Shown piece by piece: positions 43,312 to 55,200 of a stretch of DNA of 64,000 nt (its first letter is position 1; every line of letters starts with the position of its first letter). Source of the DNA: Chitinophagales bacterium (GTDB lineage: Bacteria; Bacteroidota; Bacteroidia; Chitinophagales; Saprospiraceae). The position numbers and the translations under genes were made by a program. The stretch is taken from positions 62,001 through 126,000 of the forward strand of contig JAAFJN010000013.1 in the NCBI GenBank assembly GCA_013298845.1, given 5' to 3'. Under the pieces are notes generated by a model. It did not search any database. It was given only the letters and a program-made list of their open reading frames with translations, and was not told the DNA's origin.

Positions 43312-46300
43312 ATGAACGTATTAAGTTACTCACGCCGACTGGCGCAGGGGGTGCTGATGCTGTTGTTTTCTCTGGTCGTTGTGGCCGGGGTGAATGCGCA
43401 GTGCGGTGACTTCCTGACAGAACCATTACCGTTAAACGCTCCCGTTAATATTACCGTCAATCTGACGGGTACTACGGCTGAACTTAACAATGGTCTTATT
43501 GAGAGTGCAGGCGCTCCCACCTTTTCGAAGGATGTGAGTTGCACCTATCAAATTGCTGATGATTCATTATTTACGATTGGGGCAACCAATGTATCCATTT
43601 TGGGTACTACCTATTTTGATTGTTCCGATATAACATTGTTGCAACCGGCGGGATACCTGAAGAGATTTATTCGTGTAGTAAATGGCATAGGTGGAAGTGG
43701 TGGACCCAGCACGCTGAATGGTCAGTACCGCGAAATTCGCTTTTTTGTGTATGATCAAATTCCTCCCATAGTACCAGCCATTGCTGCGGTAACGGGTAAT
43801 ACTGGGCTGGCTGCGACGATTTGTTCCGTTCCTGCTTCCTCTTTGGTTGGCATTAATGCGGCTCCAACGGATAACTGCGGTGTTAATGCTTTGCGTTGGT
43901 CTTTGACCGGTGCCACTACTTTAAACAGTGCGGTAACGGGTATTAACCAATTGAGTACCAGTGGTATTTCATTTAACGTGGGTGTAACTACCGTGACATA
44001 TACTGCTTCGGACGCTTCCGGCAATACGGGTACGCGCTCCTTTACAGTGACGATTAATGATAATACGGTACCTACGATTACTTGTCCGGCTAATATCACG
44101 GTCACTACCGATACGGGCATTTGTACGGGTGACTCTACGGTGCTGGCTCCAACGACAGGTGATAATTGTGGCACACCAACACTTTTTTATTTTACAACTG
44201 GTGTTACCACCTTGGGTACTGCAATGATGCCTATTGCGGGTAACGCGAACGGCGTTGATTTTAATTTGGGTACCAGTGTTATCAACTATATAGCAAGAGA
44301 TGCGGCCAATAACTCGGCTACTTGTTCGGTGAGTATTACGGTGCAGGACAATCAAAAACCGATTATTACTTGCCCAACCGGCCCAATTACCCGGAATATT
44401 ACTGCCGCTCCTGGTTGTAATTATACAGTGGTGGGAACCGAATTTAATGCGACGGCTACCGATAATTGTACGGCTAGCCCAACCCTTTCGTGGTCGGCAA
44501 CCGGCGCTGCATTAACAGCATCTGGTTCGGGTAGTATGAACGGACAGGTATTAATTTCAGGAACAACAACAATCACTTGGACCGCGGTAGATGCAAACAT
44601 GTTGTCATCAACATGTACTGTTACCGTGAACATCAAAGATAATTTACCTCCAACGGGTATTTCGGCGGTGAATCAGAATTTTAGTGTGCCGGTAGATCCG
44701 CTCACTTGCACAAAAGACATCACCTGGACGCGCCCTGCATTTGGCCCGCCCGTTGATTGCAGCGGTCCGGTCGTATTTACAGAAAACTTTGTAAGTGGCC
44801 CTAACGTAAATGTTTTGGCCGGATTACCGGCTTTAGGAACTGGTGGCCAGACAGTAAACACCAATTTTCCGGCTGGTACAACCAAGATTTCGTATAAGTG
44901 GACCGATACTGCCAATAACGCAGATTCTGTGGTGTACACTTTTGTAGTGACTGAAACTATTTTACCAACGGCCATTTGTCAGCCGAGTGGCTCAGTTTCA
45001 TTGTCGTTGAATGCGGTTTCTGGTATGGTTACGGTGAATCCTTCCATTATTGACAATGGTTCGTTTGATAACTGCGGTATAGTCAGCCGGGTTGTTAGCC
45101 CCGCTACTTTTAATTGTACGGCATTAACAACCTCAACTGCTCCTTCGGGTATTTTGGGGCAGCACGTTGTTACCTTAACGGTTTCGGATGCTATTCCTAA
45201 TAGCAGAACATGTACCACTGTTATTAATATCATTGACAATATTGCTCCGGTAGTAACTTGCCCGGCCAATTTCACCGTTAATACAACAACGGCTAACCCT
45301 TGTACGGCCAATGTCTCGGCGAACATCACAGCAACCGATAACTGCGGCATTGATCAATGGCGTTATCAGGAAAACAACGGAGCGCTTACCTTATTTACGG
45401 GGACTGCTACGGCGGCCACTTTGTCCTTTACGGGTAAAGCAGCCGGTACCTACAACTACGTTATCCGCGTAGAAGACGTAAGAGATAACTCTGCCGTATG
45501 TAATTTTACGGTTGTTGTGCGGGATAACGTTGGGCCAGTTGCGGATGTATTGTCATTGACTCCTTTTGACAATACCAATAATTGCCCAACCACTATTACG
45601 GTAGTTGCCAACTTGGCTCCGGGCTGTAATTACAAGAAGCCCAACTCCCTAGGTTCAATTGCTGATATTTTTAATGCCAACAATAAACTCGATCAGTTTG
45701 TTGAATTTTTGGACAACTGCGATCCGACTACGACGCCTTCAACGGTGTCGGCGGTAACTTTCCTGAACCAAACGTATTTCCTTGGCGAAAACCAAGTGAC
45801 CATCACCAAGACTGACGCTGCGGGTAACGTAGGCACTTGTTCATTTTTGATTAATGTAATTGACAACGTTGATCCGGTGGCTAAATGCCAAGACCTCACC
45901 GTTTATTTGGATAATAACGGCGAAGTGGACGTAACGGCCTTGGATATTGATGACAACAGTACCGATAACTGCTACCTTGATCTGGTGTACAACATTGGTA
46001 AAGGTGCATCTGGTCCTTTGAGCGGAACAATCACTTTTGATTGCTCAGAGGTAGGTCCAAACACGGTAAGATTACACGTTGCCGAAAATACCGTTAATGG
46101 TAACGACGATTCTGAAACTTGTACAGTGACGGTATTGGATACCATCAAACCATTAATTACCTGCCCAATGGTGGCAGTAGAAGTTGATTTGGATGCGGCT
46201 GGTCTTTATGTTTTGACCGAAGCAGACTTCAGCGTAACTATATCAGATAACTGTAACGGTACCACCATTAATGGGGTTGCTGAAGTAGTTGCGGGGCCAT

Positions 46301-49300
46301 TTGGTTCAATTACGCTGGATTGCGACGACCTCGATGCGCCTTTGACGGTGTACGTGCAAGTGGAAGATGATAACAACAACACACAAACTTGCGCTGCACA
46401 AGTGCTTGTTTATGATGTTATTGATCCAAATTTTGCCATTACCCAAAATTTGATTACGATTAACTGCGGTACTCCGGTACCAACAACCTTAACTCCGAAT
46501 CAATATACCGCCAATGACGCTTGCGGCATTGCCGGTACACCACAACTGATTGCTACCAATATCGTAACCGGTCCTAACTGCGTTGCGAACAAAGTAGTGC
46601 GCACCATTACCCAAACCTGGCAGATATCGGACGAAAGTGGCAATACTGCCGTTGACTTTAGAACCATTATTGAGCAAGATACTACGCGTCCGTCAATTAC
46701 CGTAGCCAATGCTTCAATTACGTTGGTGAGTGGAGCAACGGGTGTTCAATGTTTCCCCACGGGTTCATATTCCGCAACCGTTACTGATGCCTGCTCTGCG
46801 GCAACGACTACCTGGCAAATTTTGTACGCCGATGGTTTAATTGAGCCAGGTGTTGGCACTACGGCAACTTCGGCCCTTGGTTTCTCCACTGGTGTAAATG
46901 TCATTACGTTTACCAGTGTGGATGCGTGCGGTAATACGGCTACAAAAACCATGACAGTAACTGTTATTGATAACAACGCCCCGGCGGTGGTCAACTACAA
47001 CCAACCACCGGCTGCTTACAATAACTTTAGCACGACAACATCTTATTGCGGTTCACAAATTCAGATCAACAACGTTCCTGGCAATTGTGGTGCTACCTTC
47101 GAGTGGTTCCGTCCGTACGCCGGTGAAGTGGTTAACCTTGGTTTTGCCACCGTATTCCCGGATTTTACCGATTGCAACCCAATCACTGTAACCGAAACCA
47201 TTACGGCACCCAACGGTGCACAATTGTTCCCAACGGTTCCATTCAACGGTAATAACCCGATCAACTCTTTGGTGCAAGCCAATCAGTTCTTGCAGGTAGG
47301 TACTTACACCTTTAATTATACCGCAACGGCTCCAACGGGTTCTACACCAGCCACCAACACGACTGTTTGCCAATTCCAGGTAAAAATCGTGGATACACAG
47401 GCACCGGTATTAACTTGCCCGGCTACGGTAACCCTGAACTCCATTTGCCCAACAGCAGCGGTACCAAGTTTTATTAATTTGGTAAATATTTCGGACAACT
47501 GTAGTTCTTCTACTACGGTAACCCAATCCAAACTTGGATTGACTTTGAATAACCCGCTGATTGCTTATTTGCCAACTCCGGGCATCACAGCGCCAGATCC
47601 GGCGGATGGTTCTGAGTTTAATATCGTATTCACGGCCAACGACGGTACGTTTATCACTACTTGTACCACAAAAGTTGTTCTGGACGACGTTCAAAGCCCA
47701 TTGCCCGATTCTGCTTCTTTGGATAATTTGGTATGGGATTGCGGATTTGCCTACGTGGATGCACCAACGGCAAAAACCAACGATTGTGGTATGAATACCG
47801 GTGCTACCGTTTATGGCACACCGGGTGGTGTTTCGGCGATTGGTATTGCTACTTTGCCGTCGAACCCCGCCATTACCACAAAATATAAAATTACGTCGCC
47901 TCCGGGTAACTATTTTATCACGTGGTCTTATAACGACGGTAACGGCAACGTTTCCACCCAATTGCAACAATTAACCATTAATCCGGATACGATTAAGCCG
48001 GTTGCATTGTGCAAAATGACGGAAACTAAACTGTATTTGACCGCGGCCGCAACGGCATCGCTTACTGCCGTTCAAATTGACAACGGAAGTTACGACCAAA
48101 GCAATTGTGGCCCATTCCCGGCCCTTGATTCGGTGAAAATTAGTTTGAACCAAACCAATTTCACTTGCGCCGATTTAACCAAAACATCAGTGACATTGTC
48201 GGTAATGGATTTTGGCGGCAATATTGCAACTTGTACGGCACCAATTAAGGTGTTAGATACCATTGCGCCAAAAATCAATTTGGCGACCGTTCCAGCGGAT
48301 ACGACCTACAAAGTGTGCGCCATTGGTTTTGTGCCTCCGGCTCCGCCAACGGTTACTGCCACCGATAACTGCTCCGTAACGGTTAGTTTCTCGCAAGTAT
48401 CTACGCAAGGAACTGCTGGTGCCAGCAAATATAATTACACCATTTCTCGCACCTGGACTGCTACCGATGCTGGTGGTAATACCGCTAAAAAAACGCAGGT
48501 CATTACGGTGGTTGACGATGTTAAACCCGTGTTTGCAACCGTACCATCATCGGCCCTGAACTTTACGACGGCATTGGTCACCACTACTTGCTCCGGCCTG
48601 GTAACCTTTAAACTCGCCAATTTCGTGAGCGATTGCGCCCCCGATAACGAGTTAAATATTGTTGTCTCTCCGGCTTACTTCAGTCTTGCAGATACCAGCG
48701 AAACGCTGCCAGTGGGTTCACACACCGTTAATTTCACGGTAACGGACCCGGCGGGTAACTCCGCAACTGCTGCCTTGACCTTTGTGGTAAAAGACGTGAC
48801 CAAACCAACGGCTTCTTGTATCAACGGTATTTCAGTTGCCTTAAATGCCAACGGCCAGGCCATTGTTACACCTTCTTTGATCAATAACCAAAGCAGCGAT
48901 AATTGCGGTAGCATCACTTTGCGGATTCAGGAGTTGGATGCCATCAACGGTGATACCATTGGTGCTCCGGCAACGCAGGTTTCTTTCGATTGCTCCGAAG
49001 CCGACAGCGATACGCAGTACCCCATTATTTTGTGGGTAACCGATCAGGCCGGTAATTTCAATTTCTGCGAAACATCGGTAGTAATTCAGGATAACGTGGC
49101 TCCGGTAATTACTTGCCCGGCCAACGTTACTGTAGCATGTTCGCCCAACCCAACGACGGCATTTTCGACAACGGCATTGGGTAAAGCCATTGCTTCGGAC
49201 AATTGTAACAATAACGTTGTCAACAACGTAACGTACCCCATTATTACCAATACCGATACTCCGGTAAATAATGGCTACACTTGCTCCAGTTTCTTACGGA

Positions 49301-52164
49301 CGTTTAAAGCCAGTGACTTGGCGGGTAACATGGCAACATGTACCCAGTCCATCACGGTGATAGATACTATTAAACCCGTATTTACGGTAAAACCACCGAG
49401 CGATACCATTGCCTGCAACGATCCTTTGGTGGTAGCACCAACGTTGATTGCAACGGATAACTGCTCGCCAACCGATTCGGTAAAAGTTATTTTGGTAGAA
49501 AATTCTACTAAAGCAACAACGGGTTGTGGCAAATACAACTACACAACTACCCGTACCTGGACGGCTACCGATAAATGCGGTAACTCCACCGTACACACGC
49601 AAGTAGTTAAAGTAGAAGATACTGCCGGTCCTAAATTTACCGGTATGCCCGATACGATTAATATTCTGACGGCTAATTTCCCACCAACGACCAACTGTAC
49701 AGCCCCGGTAGCCTTAAACGCTGCCCAGTATTTTAACGAATGCGCGTTGTTAACCGAGTGTACCATTAACTCCATTGTATTCTCGCCGGTATTGGCAGTG
49801 CCCATTACCCCAACCTCGTTGAATGTTAGCGGTAATTACCCGGTAGGCACCACTAAAGTCATCTTTACGGTAACTGACCCTTGCGGCAACGTAGGTAAAG
49901 ACTCCGTAATTATCATTGTAAAAGACAACAGTGCGCCCATCGTAACTTGTAACAATAACGTTGAAGTAGCACTGACCAACAATGGTCTTGCGACGATTAC
50001 GGTGAACGATATTGATCTCAACAGTAACGATAACTGCGGTATTGCGACCCGTGTATTGAGCCAAACATCTTTCGATTGTGAAGATTTGGGTGTAAACGCG
50101 GTAGTATTGACGGTAACGGATATTTATGGCAACAGCAACTCTTGCCAGGCATCGGTGGAAGTAACGGCCAATGCGGCTACGGGCTTCAGCCTCGATTCCA
50201 TTGTAGTGGCTCCAACATTCTTTGGTGGTGCCAACGGTTCGGCTACGGTGGTAGCAACCGGTGGTTCCAATACCTTCAGTTACGCCTGGAATACCATGGC
50301 AACAACGGCTTCTTTGACCAATATCGCTGCCGGTACTTATACCGTAGCGGTAAGTGATCAGTTCAGTGGTTGTCAACAAGTGATCAATGTAGTAGTCCCC
50401 GACGGTCCAAAAGTGAAATTCACCGTAGGAAACGCAACGGGTGCTCAAAATACGATTGTTAAAGTACCCGTAACGGTAGATAATTTCTCCCAAATTTCGG
50501 GCTTTACCTTTACGTTGAACATCCCGAATACAGTGGTAGGTGCACCAGCCGTTCCGGCTTTGGCTAATATCAACCCGGCTTTGGGTACTGGTCTTAACTT
50601 CAGCATCAGCGGTAATACGATTAGTGTATTGTACCTCAATGCGGGAGCCAATAACGTAAGTTTGCCCAACGGTTCGGTATTGTTTAATATCTGCATTCAA
50701 TTGAGTAACGCGGTGTTGGGTACATCCAGCCCGGTAAATATTGAAAATGCTCCGGTAGCGTTCCAGGTATTGCGCGGCACTACGATTATCCCAACGGATC
50801 CGGTGATGAATGGCTCGGTACAAATTACGGCCGGCCTCAATGCCTACGATATTGCGGGTGACATTACACCTTGGCAAAACCCGAATGCGGGTATCCCTAA
50901 TGTAGATGTAACCGTAACCGGTCCAACGCCTTCGTTGCCAACCGTTAGTACAACAACAACCGGTATTTACCAGTTTGAAAATATCACGGCGAATACCAAC
51001 ACGACGACTTCATTGGAGAAAACGCAATCGGGTAACAATAAAATTGACATCATTGACCAGGGTTTGCTGCTCAAGCACATTTTTGCCAACGCAACCAGCC
51101 CGTCGCCGTTAACTTCACCGTACCAGCGCATCGCGGCTGACGTGAACTTTGACGGTCAGATCAATATCATTGACTTTGCGTTGATCCAGCGTTTGTTGTT
51201 GGGTACCGTTCAAAATCTGGAAGGTCCAAATGCGAAAGACTGGGTATTTATTCCGAAGTCATTCCCATTCCCGGCAACAGTTGTGCAGCCATTCCCGAAC
51301 CCGGTTTACTTGCCATTGCCCGTATTCCCGCAGACGATTGGCCATACGCCATTGTTCCAGGACGAAATCAACGACGACTTCATAGGTGTGCGTATGGGTG
51401 ACCTCAACGGTGACGCGCCATTGAATATTCACGGCGGTGGTTCAAGCGAAGAGCGCAACGGAACTTCGTTGAAATTGCGCGTTCAGGATCGCTCGGTGAG
51501 CAACGGGGAAACCGTAAGTGTTGCGTTTAAGGCAAAAGACTTTGTGCAACAAAATGGCTACCAGTTTACGTTTGAGTTTGACCCCAATGCCCTTGAATTG
51601 CAGGAAGTTCAGGCCGGTGCAGTACCGGGACTTGATGCCGATGCTAATTTTGGCACAACCCTCCTGAGCGATGGTTTGTTGAGCACAGCATGGGTAAATA
51701 TTGATCCGGTAACGATTGCCGACGATGAAACCCTGTTTACATTGGTGTTTAAAGCCACGGCACCGGTCAATGCGCTTTCACAGGCGATTCGCATTACCAA
51801 CGACATTGTATCTCCTTTGTCGGTAAAAGCCGATGGTTCCGTAGAAAACGTAGAATTTGACTTTACCAGCGCCGTTTCCGCCACCGGAAACGTATTGGAA
51901 CAGGAATTTGTATTGTACCAGAACCAACCGAACCCTTTCACGGTGCAAACCAACATTGGGTTCCGTTTGCCAACTGCCGAACGTTGCACATTCCGCGTTT
52001 ATAACTCAAATGGCCGTTTGGTAAAAACAGTAATTGGTAATTTTGAAAAAGGTTATAATGCCATTCAATTGCGCAACAGCGACCTTGGCGGTGCGGGAGT
52101 TTACTACTATGAACTCTCTACGCCTTCGTTCAGCGATCGCAAAAAGTTGGTATTCATAAACTAA
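43312..52164 (+). CDS. giant HYR-repeat adhesin with SprB, cohesin-like and dockerin-like modules, T9SS type A
   Basis: 2950 aa from the ATG at 43312, which begins a good signal peptide (GVLMLLFSLVVVAGVNAQ); the frame is open to 43168. Residues about 145-2280 are a long series of HYR-type immunoglobulin-like repeats, each with P-x-x-x-CP, TDNCG, TY-A-DA-GN and TC-x-x-TV-x-D. Then come a SprB-like repeat (2288-2364), a cohesin-like domain (2368-2506), a dockerin-like segment with two EF-hand-like loops (about 2573-2634, KIDIIDQGLLLKHIF and DVNFDGQINIIDFALIQRLL), a second cohesin-like domain (2718-2836), and the sorting domain from YQNQPNPFTVQTNI. Probably a calcium-binding surface filament for adhesion or gliding. 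First gene of the cassette. Confidence 0.9.
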   Translation: MNVLSYSRRLAQGVLMLLFSLVVVAGVNAQCGDFLTEPLPLNAPVNITVNLTGTTAELNNGLIESAGAPTFSKDVSCTYQIADDSLFTIGATNVSILGTTYFDCSDITLLQPAGYLKRFIRVVNGIGGSGGPSTLNGQYREIRFFVYDQIPPIVPAIAAVTGNTGLAATICSVPASSLVGINAAPTDNCGVNALRWSLTGATTLNSAVTGINQLSTSGISFNVGVTTVTYTASDASGNTGTRSFTVTINDNTVPTITCPANITVTTDTGICTGDSTVLAPTTGDNCGTPTLFYFTTGVTTLGTAMMPIAGNANGVDFNLGTSVINYIARDAANNSATCSVSITVQDNQKPIITCPTGPITRNITAAPGCNYTVVGTEFNATATDNCTASPTLSWSATGAALTASGSGSMNGQVLISGTTTITWTAVDANMLSSTCTVTVNIKDNLPPTGISAVNQNFSVPVDPLTCTKDITWTRPAFGPPVDCSGPVVFTENFVSGPNVNVLAGLPALGTGGQTVNTNFPAGTTKISYKWTDTANNADSVVYTFVVTETILPTAICQPSGSVSLSLNAVSGMVTVNPSIIDNGSFDNCGIVSRVVSPATFNCTALTTSTAPSGILGQHVVTLTVSDAIPNSRTCTTVINIIDNIAPVVTCPANFTVNTTTANPCTANVSANITATDNCGIDQWRYQENNGALTLFTGTATAATLSFTGKAAGTYNYVIRVEDVRDNSAVCNFTVVVRDNVGPVADVLSLTPFDNTNNCPTTITVVANLAPGCNYKKPNSLGSIADIFNANNKLDQFVEFLDNCDPTTTPSTVSAVTFLNQTYFLGENQVTITKTDAAGNVGTCSFLINVIDNVDPVAKCQDLTVYLDNNGEVDVTALDIDDNSTDNCYLDLVYNIGKGASGPLSGTITFDCSEVGPNTVRLHVAENTVNGNDDSETCTVTVLDTIKPLITCPMVAVEVDLDAAGLYVLTEADFSVTISDNCNGTTINGVAEVVAGPFGSITLDCDDLDAPLTVYVQVEDDNNNTQTCAAQVLVYDVIDPNFAITQNLITINCGTPVPTTLTPNQYTANDACGIAGTPQLIATNIVTGPNCVANKVVRTITQTWQISDESGNTAVDFRTIIEQDTTRPSITVANASITLVSGATGVQCFPTGSYSATVTDACSAATTTWQILYADGLIEPGVGTTATSALGFSTGVNVITFTSVDACGNTATKTMTVTVIDNNAPAVVNYNQPPAAYNNFSTTTSYCGSQIQINNVPGNCGATFEWFRPYAGEVVNLGFATVFPDFTDCNPITVTETITAPNGAQLFPTVPFNGNNPINSLVQANQFLQVGTYTFNYTATAPTGSTPATNTTVCQFQVKIVDTQAPVLTCPATVTLNSICPTAAVPSFINLVNISDNCSSSTTVTQSKLGLTLNNPLIAYLPTPGITAPDPADGSEFNIVFTANDGTFITTCTTKVVLDDVQSPLPDSASLDNLVWDCGFAYVDAPTAKTNDCGMNTGATVYGTPGGVSAIGIATLPSNPAITTKYKITSPPGNYFITWSYNDGNGNVSTQLQQLTINPDTIKPVALCKMTETKLYLTAAATASLTAVQIDNGSYDQSNCGPFPALDSVKISLNQTNFTCADLTKTSVTLSVMDFGGNIATCTAPIKVLDTIAPKINLATVPADTTYKVCAIGFVPPAPPTVTATDNCSVTVSFSQVSTQGTAGASKYNYTISRTWTATDAGGNTAKKTQVITVVDDVKPVFATVPSSALNFTTALVTTTCSGLVTFKLANFVSDCAPDNELNIVVSPAYFSLADTSETLPVGSHTVNFTVTDPAGNSATAALTFVVKDVTKPTASCINGISVALNANGQAIVTPSLINNQSSDNCGSITLRIQELDAINGDTIGAPATQVSFDCSEADSDTQYPIILWVTDQAGNFNFCETSVVIQDNVAPVITCPANVTVACSPNPTTAFSTTALGKAIASDNCNNNVVNNVTYPIITNTDTPVNNGYTCSSFLRTFKASDLAGNMATCTQSITVIDTIKPVFTVKPPSDTIACNDPLVVAPTLIATDNCSPTDSVKVILVENSTKATTGCGKYNYTTTRTWTATDKCGNSTVHTQVVKVEDTAGPKFTGMPDTINILTANFPPTTNCTAPVALNAAQYFNECALLTECTINSIVFSPVLAVPITPTSLNVSGNYPVGTTKVIFTVTDPCGNVGKDSVIIIVKDNSAPIVTCNNNVEVALTNNGLATITVNDIDLNSNDNCGIATRVLSQTSFDCEDLGVNAVVLTVTDIYGNSNSCQASVEVTANAATGFSLDSIVVAPTFFGGANGSATVVATGGSNTFSYAWNTMATTASLTNIAAGTYTVAVSDQFSGCQQVINVVVPDGPKVKFTVGNATGAQNTIVKVPVTVDNFSQISGFTFTLNIPNTVVGAPAVPALANINPALGTGLNFSISGNTISVLYLNAGANNVSLPNGSVLFNICIQLSNAVLGTSSPVNIENAPVAFQVLRGTTIIPTDPVMNGSVQITAGLNAYDIAGDITPWQNPNAGIPNVDVTVTGPTPSLPTVSTTTTGIYQFENITANTNTTTSLEKTQSGNNKIDIIDQGLLLKHIFANATSPSPLTSPYQRIAADVNFDGQINIIDFALIQRLLLGTVQNLEGPNAKDWVFIPKSFPFPATVVQPFPNPVYLPLPVFPQTIGHTPLFQDEINDDFIGVRMGDLNGDAPLNIHGGGSSEERNGTSLKLRVQDRSVSNGETVSVAFKAKDFVQQNGYQFTFEFDPNALELQEVQAGAVPGLDADANFGTTLLSDGLLSTAWVNIDPVTIADDETLFTLVFKATAPVNALSQAIRITNDIVSPLSVKADGSVENVEFDFTSAVSATGNVLEQEFVLYQNQPNPFTVQTNIGFRLPTAERCTFRVYNSNGRLVKTVIGNFEKGYNAIQLRNSDLGGAGVYYYELSTPSFSDRKKLVFIN

Positions 52165-52176
52165 TATTTTTTCGAT

Positions 52177-52221
52177 GATTTTGGGATTCGGAGACAATGA
52201 TTTGTCTTCGGATCCCAAATC
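52177..52221 (+). other. strong hairpin between the two adhesin genes
   Basis: A 20-bp-class inverted repeat (left arm 52177-52197, right arm 52201-52221) with a few G-U pairs, one bulge and a very short loop. TTTGAATTTT follows, which is a poor T tract. It may be an attenuator or an mRNA-processing or stability element. Confidence 0.6.
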
Positions 52222-52251
52222 TTTGAATTTTCGAATTTTCGAGCACACAAT

Positions 52252-55200
52252 ATGAAAAATATAAACATAATCCTTTTACTGGCCACGTTTTTTTTATTGC
52301 CCAAACTGCAATTCGCACAAACGGTATTACTTAAAACGGACACAGTAGCAGTCCCATGCACCTCAACAGATACCTTTTTGGTTCCTGTGAAAGTGATTAA
52401 TTTTAACAACCTGGGAGGTCTCCAATTCACAATGGAATGGGACGTTACCTTGTCAAAATATATCCACATTCAGGACTTTAACCCCCTGCTCCTCAATGGC
52501 TTTGTTGGGATGGATACCTTACCCACTAATCTGTCCAATGGCCAATTGACTTTTGCGTGGTTAGACCCTTCCGGTTTAACCATTCCCAATAACGGGAACA
52601 ATACCCTGTTCAATATCGCTTTTGTACGCCTCAACGGGGCTTATTCACCCGTTGCATTTGATACAACAGCGAGTCCTAACCCTCCTCCAACGGCTATTGC
52701 GGTATCTAACGCTAATTTTAGCCCGGTACCTTATACTTTAGCCATTGGTGGTGTTCAAACGATTGACGAAATTTTACCCGTAATCACTTGTCCGGCTTCC
52801 GTGACGGTGAGTTCCAACTCCCCCGTGGCGATCAGCAATATTGCGCCCGGTTCGGTATCCGATGATTGCGGGATTGACTTTACCGGCTGGGGTTCGACCG
52901 GTGCAACTACGGTTGGTTTTATGCCCGACCCCAACGCCAGCGGTGCCGTATTTAACGTAGGTGTTTCTACCGTGACCTACCGCACCCAGGATTTAGGTGG
53001 CAATACCGCCACTTGTTCCTTTACCATTGACGTACAATTTGATCCATCGGCCTCCGATACACTAACTTTTTTAGCCAGTTCGGGAACGGCCAATTGCAAT
53101 CAGGTATTTTTTACCGATATCACAACGAATAATTTCGACAGCATTTTCGGGGCGCAATTTTCTTTGCAATGGCTGACCTCGGTTTTGAAGTTCGATTCGG
53201 TGGGAATGTTTAATGCCGCTTTGAATATTCAGGACGGTAATTTTAACATCTCCTTCACCCAAAATAGCAATACACCCGGCAACGGCAACCTTTCTTTTGG
53301 TTGGAATTCTGACAATTTTAGCGCGGGTACTACGGTGCCGGACGGCACAAAACTATTCCGCGTTTATTTTACCGTAACGGGTGCTTTTGGGGCTACCTCC
53401 AACATTGATTTTGTCAATTTCCCGGCGGCTTTATTGTCCATTGATCCTTCGTTAAGTCCAATTGCTACCAACTACATCGGTGGTCAATTTGGGGTTACGG
53501 ATAATATTTTGCCGGTGATTCAGTGTCCGCCCAGCCAAACAATAACGGCAATTGGCCAACAAAGTGCAACGGTTACCGGCCTTGCTCCACTTACGTTAAC
53601 CGATAATTGCGCGGGCACCGTGGCCTTAACGTACGCACCCGCATCGGTGGGGAGCGGAAACGGGGTTGGCCCGGCCAACGGTACTTACCCCGGAGGAACA
53701 ACCGTAGTCACCTACACGGCTGCTGACAATGCAGGCAACATTGCCTCTTGTACCTTCACGGTAGTGGTGGATCAGGGCAGCGTTTTTGAGTTGCAAATTG
53801 ATTCTTTCGCGTACAATTGCGGCGGCTCGACCTCCATTTCAATTCCTTTTCGGGTTGAAAATTTTGAAGATATTGCCGGCATGAACTTCCGCGTGGAATG
53901 GGATCCGACAGTAATTAGTTACACGGGTTTTGGTAGTGTATTCCCCGGTATGGGCATTACGGGGGCCAGTTTCCCCAGTGCCAGCACGACGGCTCCCACC
54001 GGTTTTCTGAATTTCCTTTCGGTGAGTCCCGCTGGTCAATGGCCCAATATCCCCGACGGTGGTATTGTGTTTGCGTTGAACTTTACGGTGTTGAATCCAA
54101 ATGCCACCACCGATTTGAGTTTTGCCCAGCCACTCAATGCCATCAACGGCTCCTTTGCGCCCGCTCCTTTTCAGTTTATTGACGGACACTTTGAAAGTGT
54201 GGATAATTCGGCACCCGTGTTGACTTGCCCGGCGCCCCAAACAGTACCGGCCACGGCCAACTGTGCGGCTACCGTAGTGCTTCCGGCGGCTACGGCCACC
54301 GATGCTTGTGGTACGGTGGCATCGGTAGTGAACAATGCGCCGAGTAATAACCTGTTCCCGGCTGGTCCAACTACGGTGGTATACACTGCTACGGATGATT
54401 CGGGTAACTCTTCCACCTGTTCCACAACGGTTACCGTTAACGCAAATACCGCTTTACAAGTGGTCAACTGCCCCACCAATCCGATTGTGATTCAGGCAAC
54501 GCAGGATTGTTCGGCACCTTTGGCCTACCCGTTGATTTCGGCCATCAACCCTTGCGTGAGCAACGCTAACTTTAACTACAACTACAACAATCCTGTCGGT
54601 ACCATTCGCCCGGTGGGTACCACTACGGTAGTGGCCACGGCAACCCAATTGGGCAACGGCGGTGGTTTTGTAACTTGTACGTTCCAGGTAGAAATTGTGG
54701 ATGCGGCAGCGCCCGTACTCACTTGCCCCGAAGATATGACCATTGAAACGGTTGATGAAGCCTGTTTTGTGTTGAATCCAACGGTTCCGTTCCCAACGGT
54801 AGCGGATAATTGCGACCAAAACCTAACGGCAACTATTGATCCCGACTTTTTAGATACCTTGGTGGTTGGTCAAAATACGTTGATTTTTTTAGCAACGGAT
54901 GCTGCCGGTAATGTTGGCGTGTGCAATTTTATTGTAACGGTAAGAGACGGTATTGCGCCTCAAATTAAATGCCCGGATAATGTTGAATTGATGGCATCGG
55001 CCAATTGCAGCGCAGTGGCCACCTGGAATCCACCCATTGTGAGCGATAACTGTACAGCCGTTCCTGATTTGTCCATTTCCGGCTCTGCCGCATCGGGCGA
55101 TCAGTTCATTACGGGGGTAACGACCATTGTTTACGAAGTTACCGATATTTCGGGTAATACAACTACTTGTTCTTTCACGGTAACGGTGTTGGAAAATACA

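Noticed and set aside
49750-50877. 375-codon minus-strand frame inside the giant adhesin gene
   Set aside because: Antisense to well-supported HYR, SprB-like and cohesin-like domains; the frame is long only because the repeat-rich coding strand avoids stops on the other strand. The product has Arg/Tyr-rich random composition.
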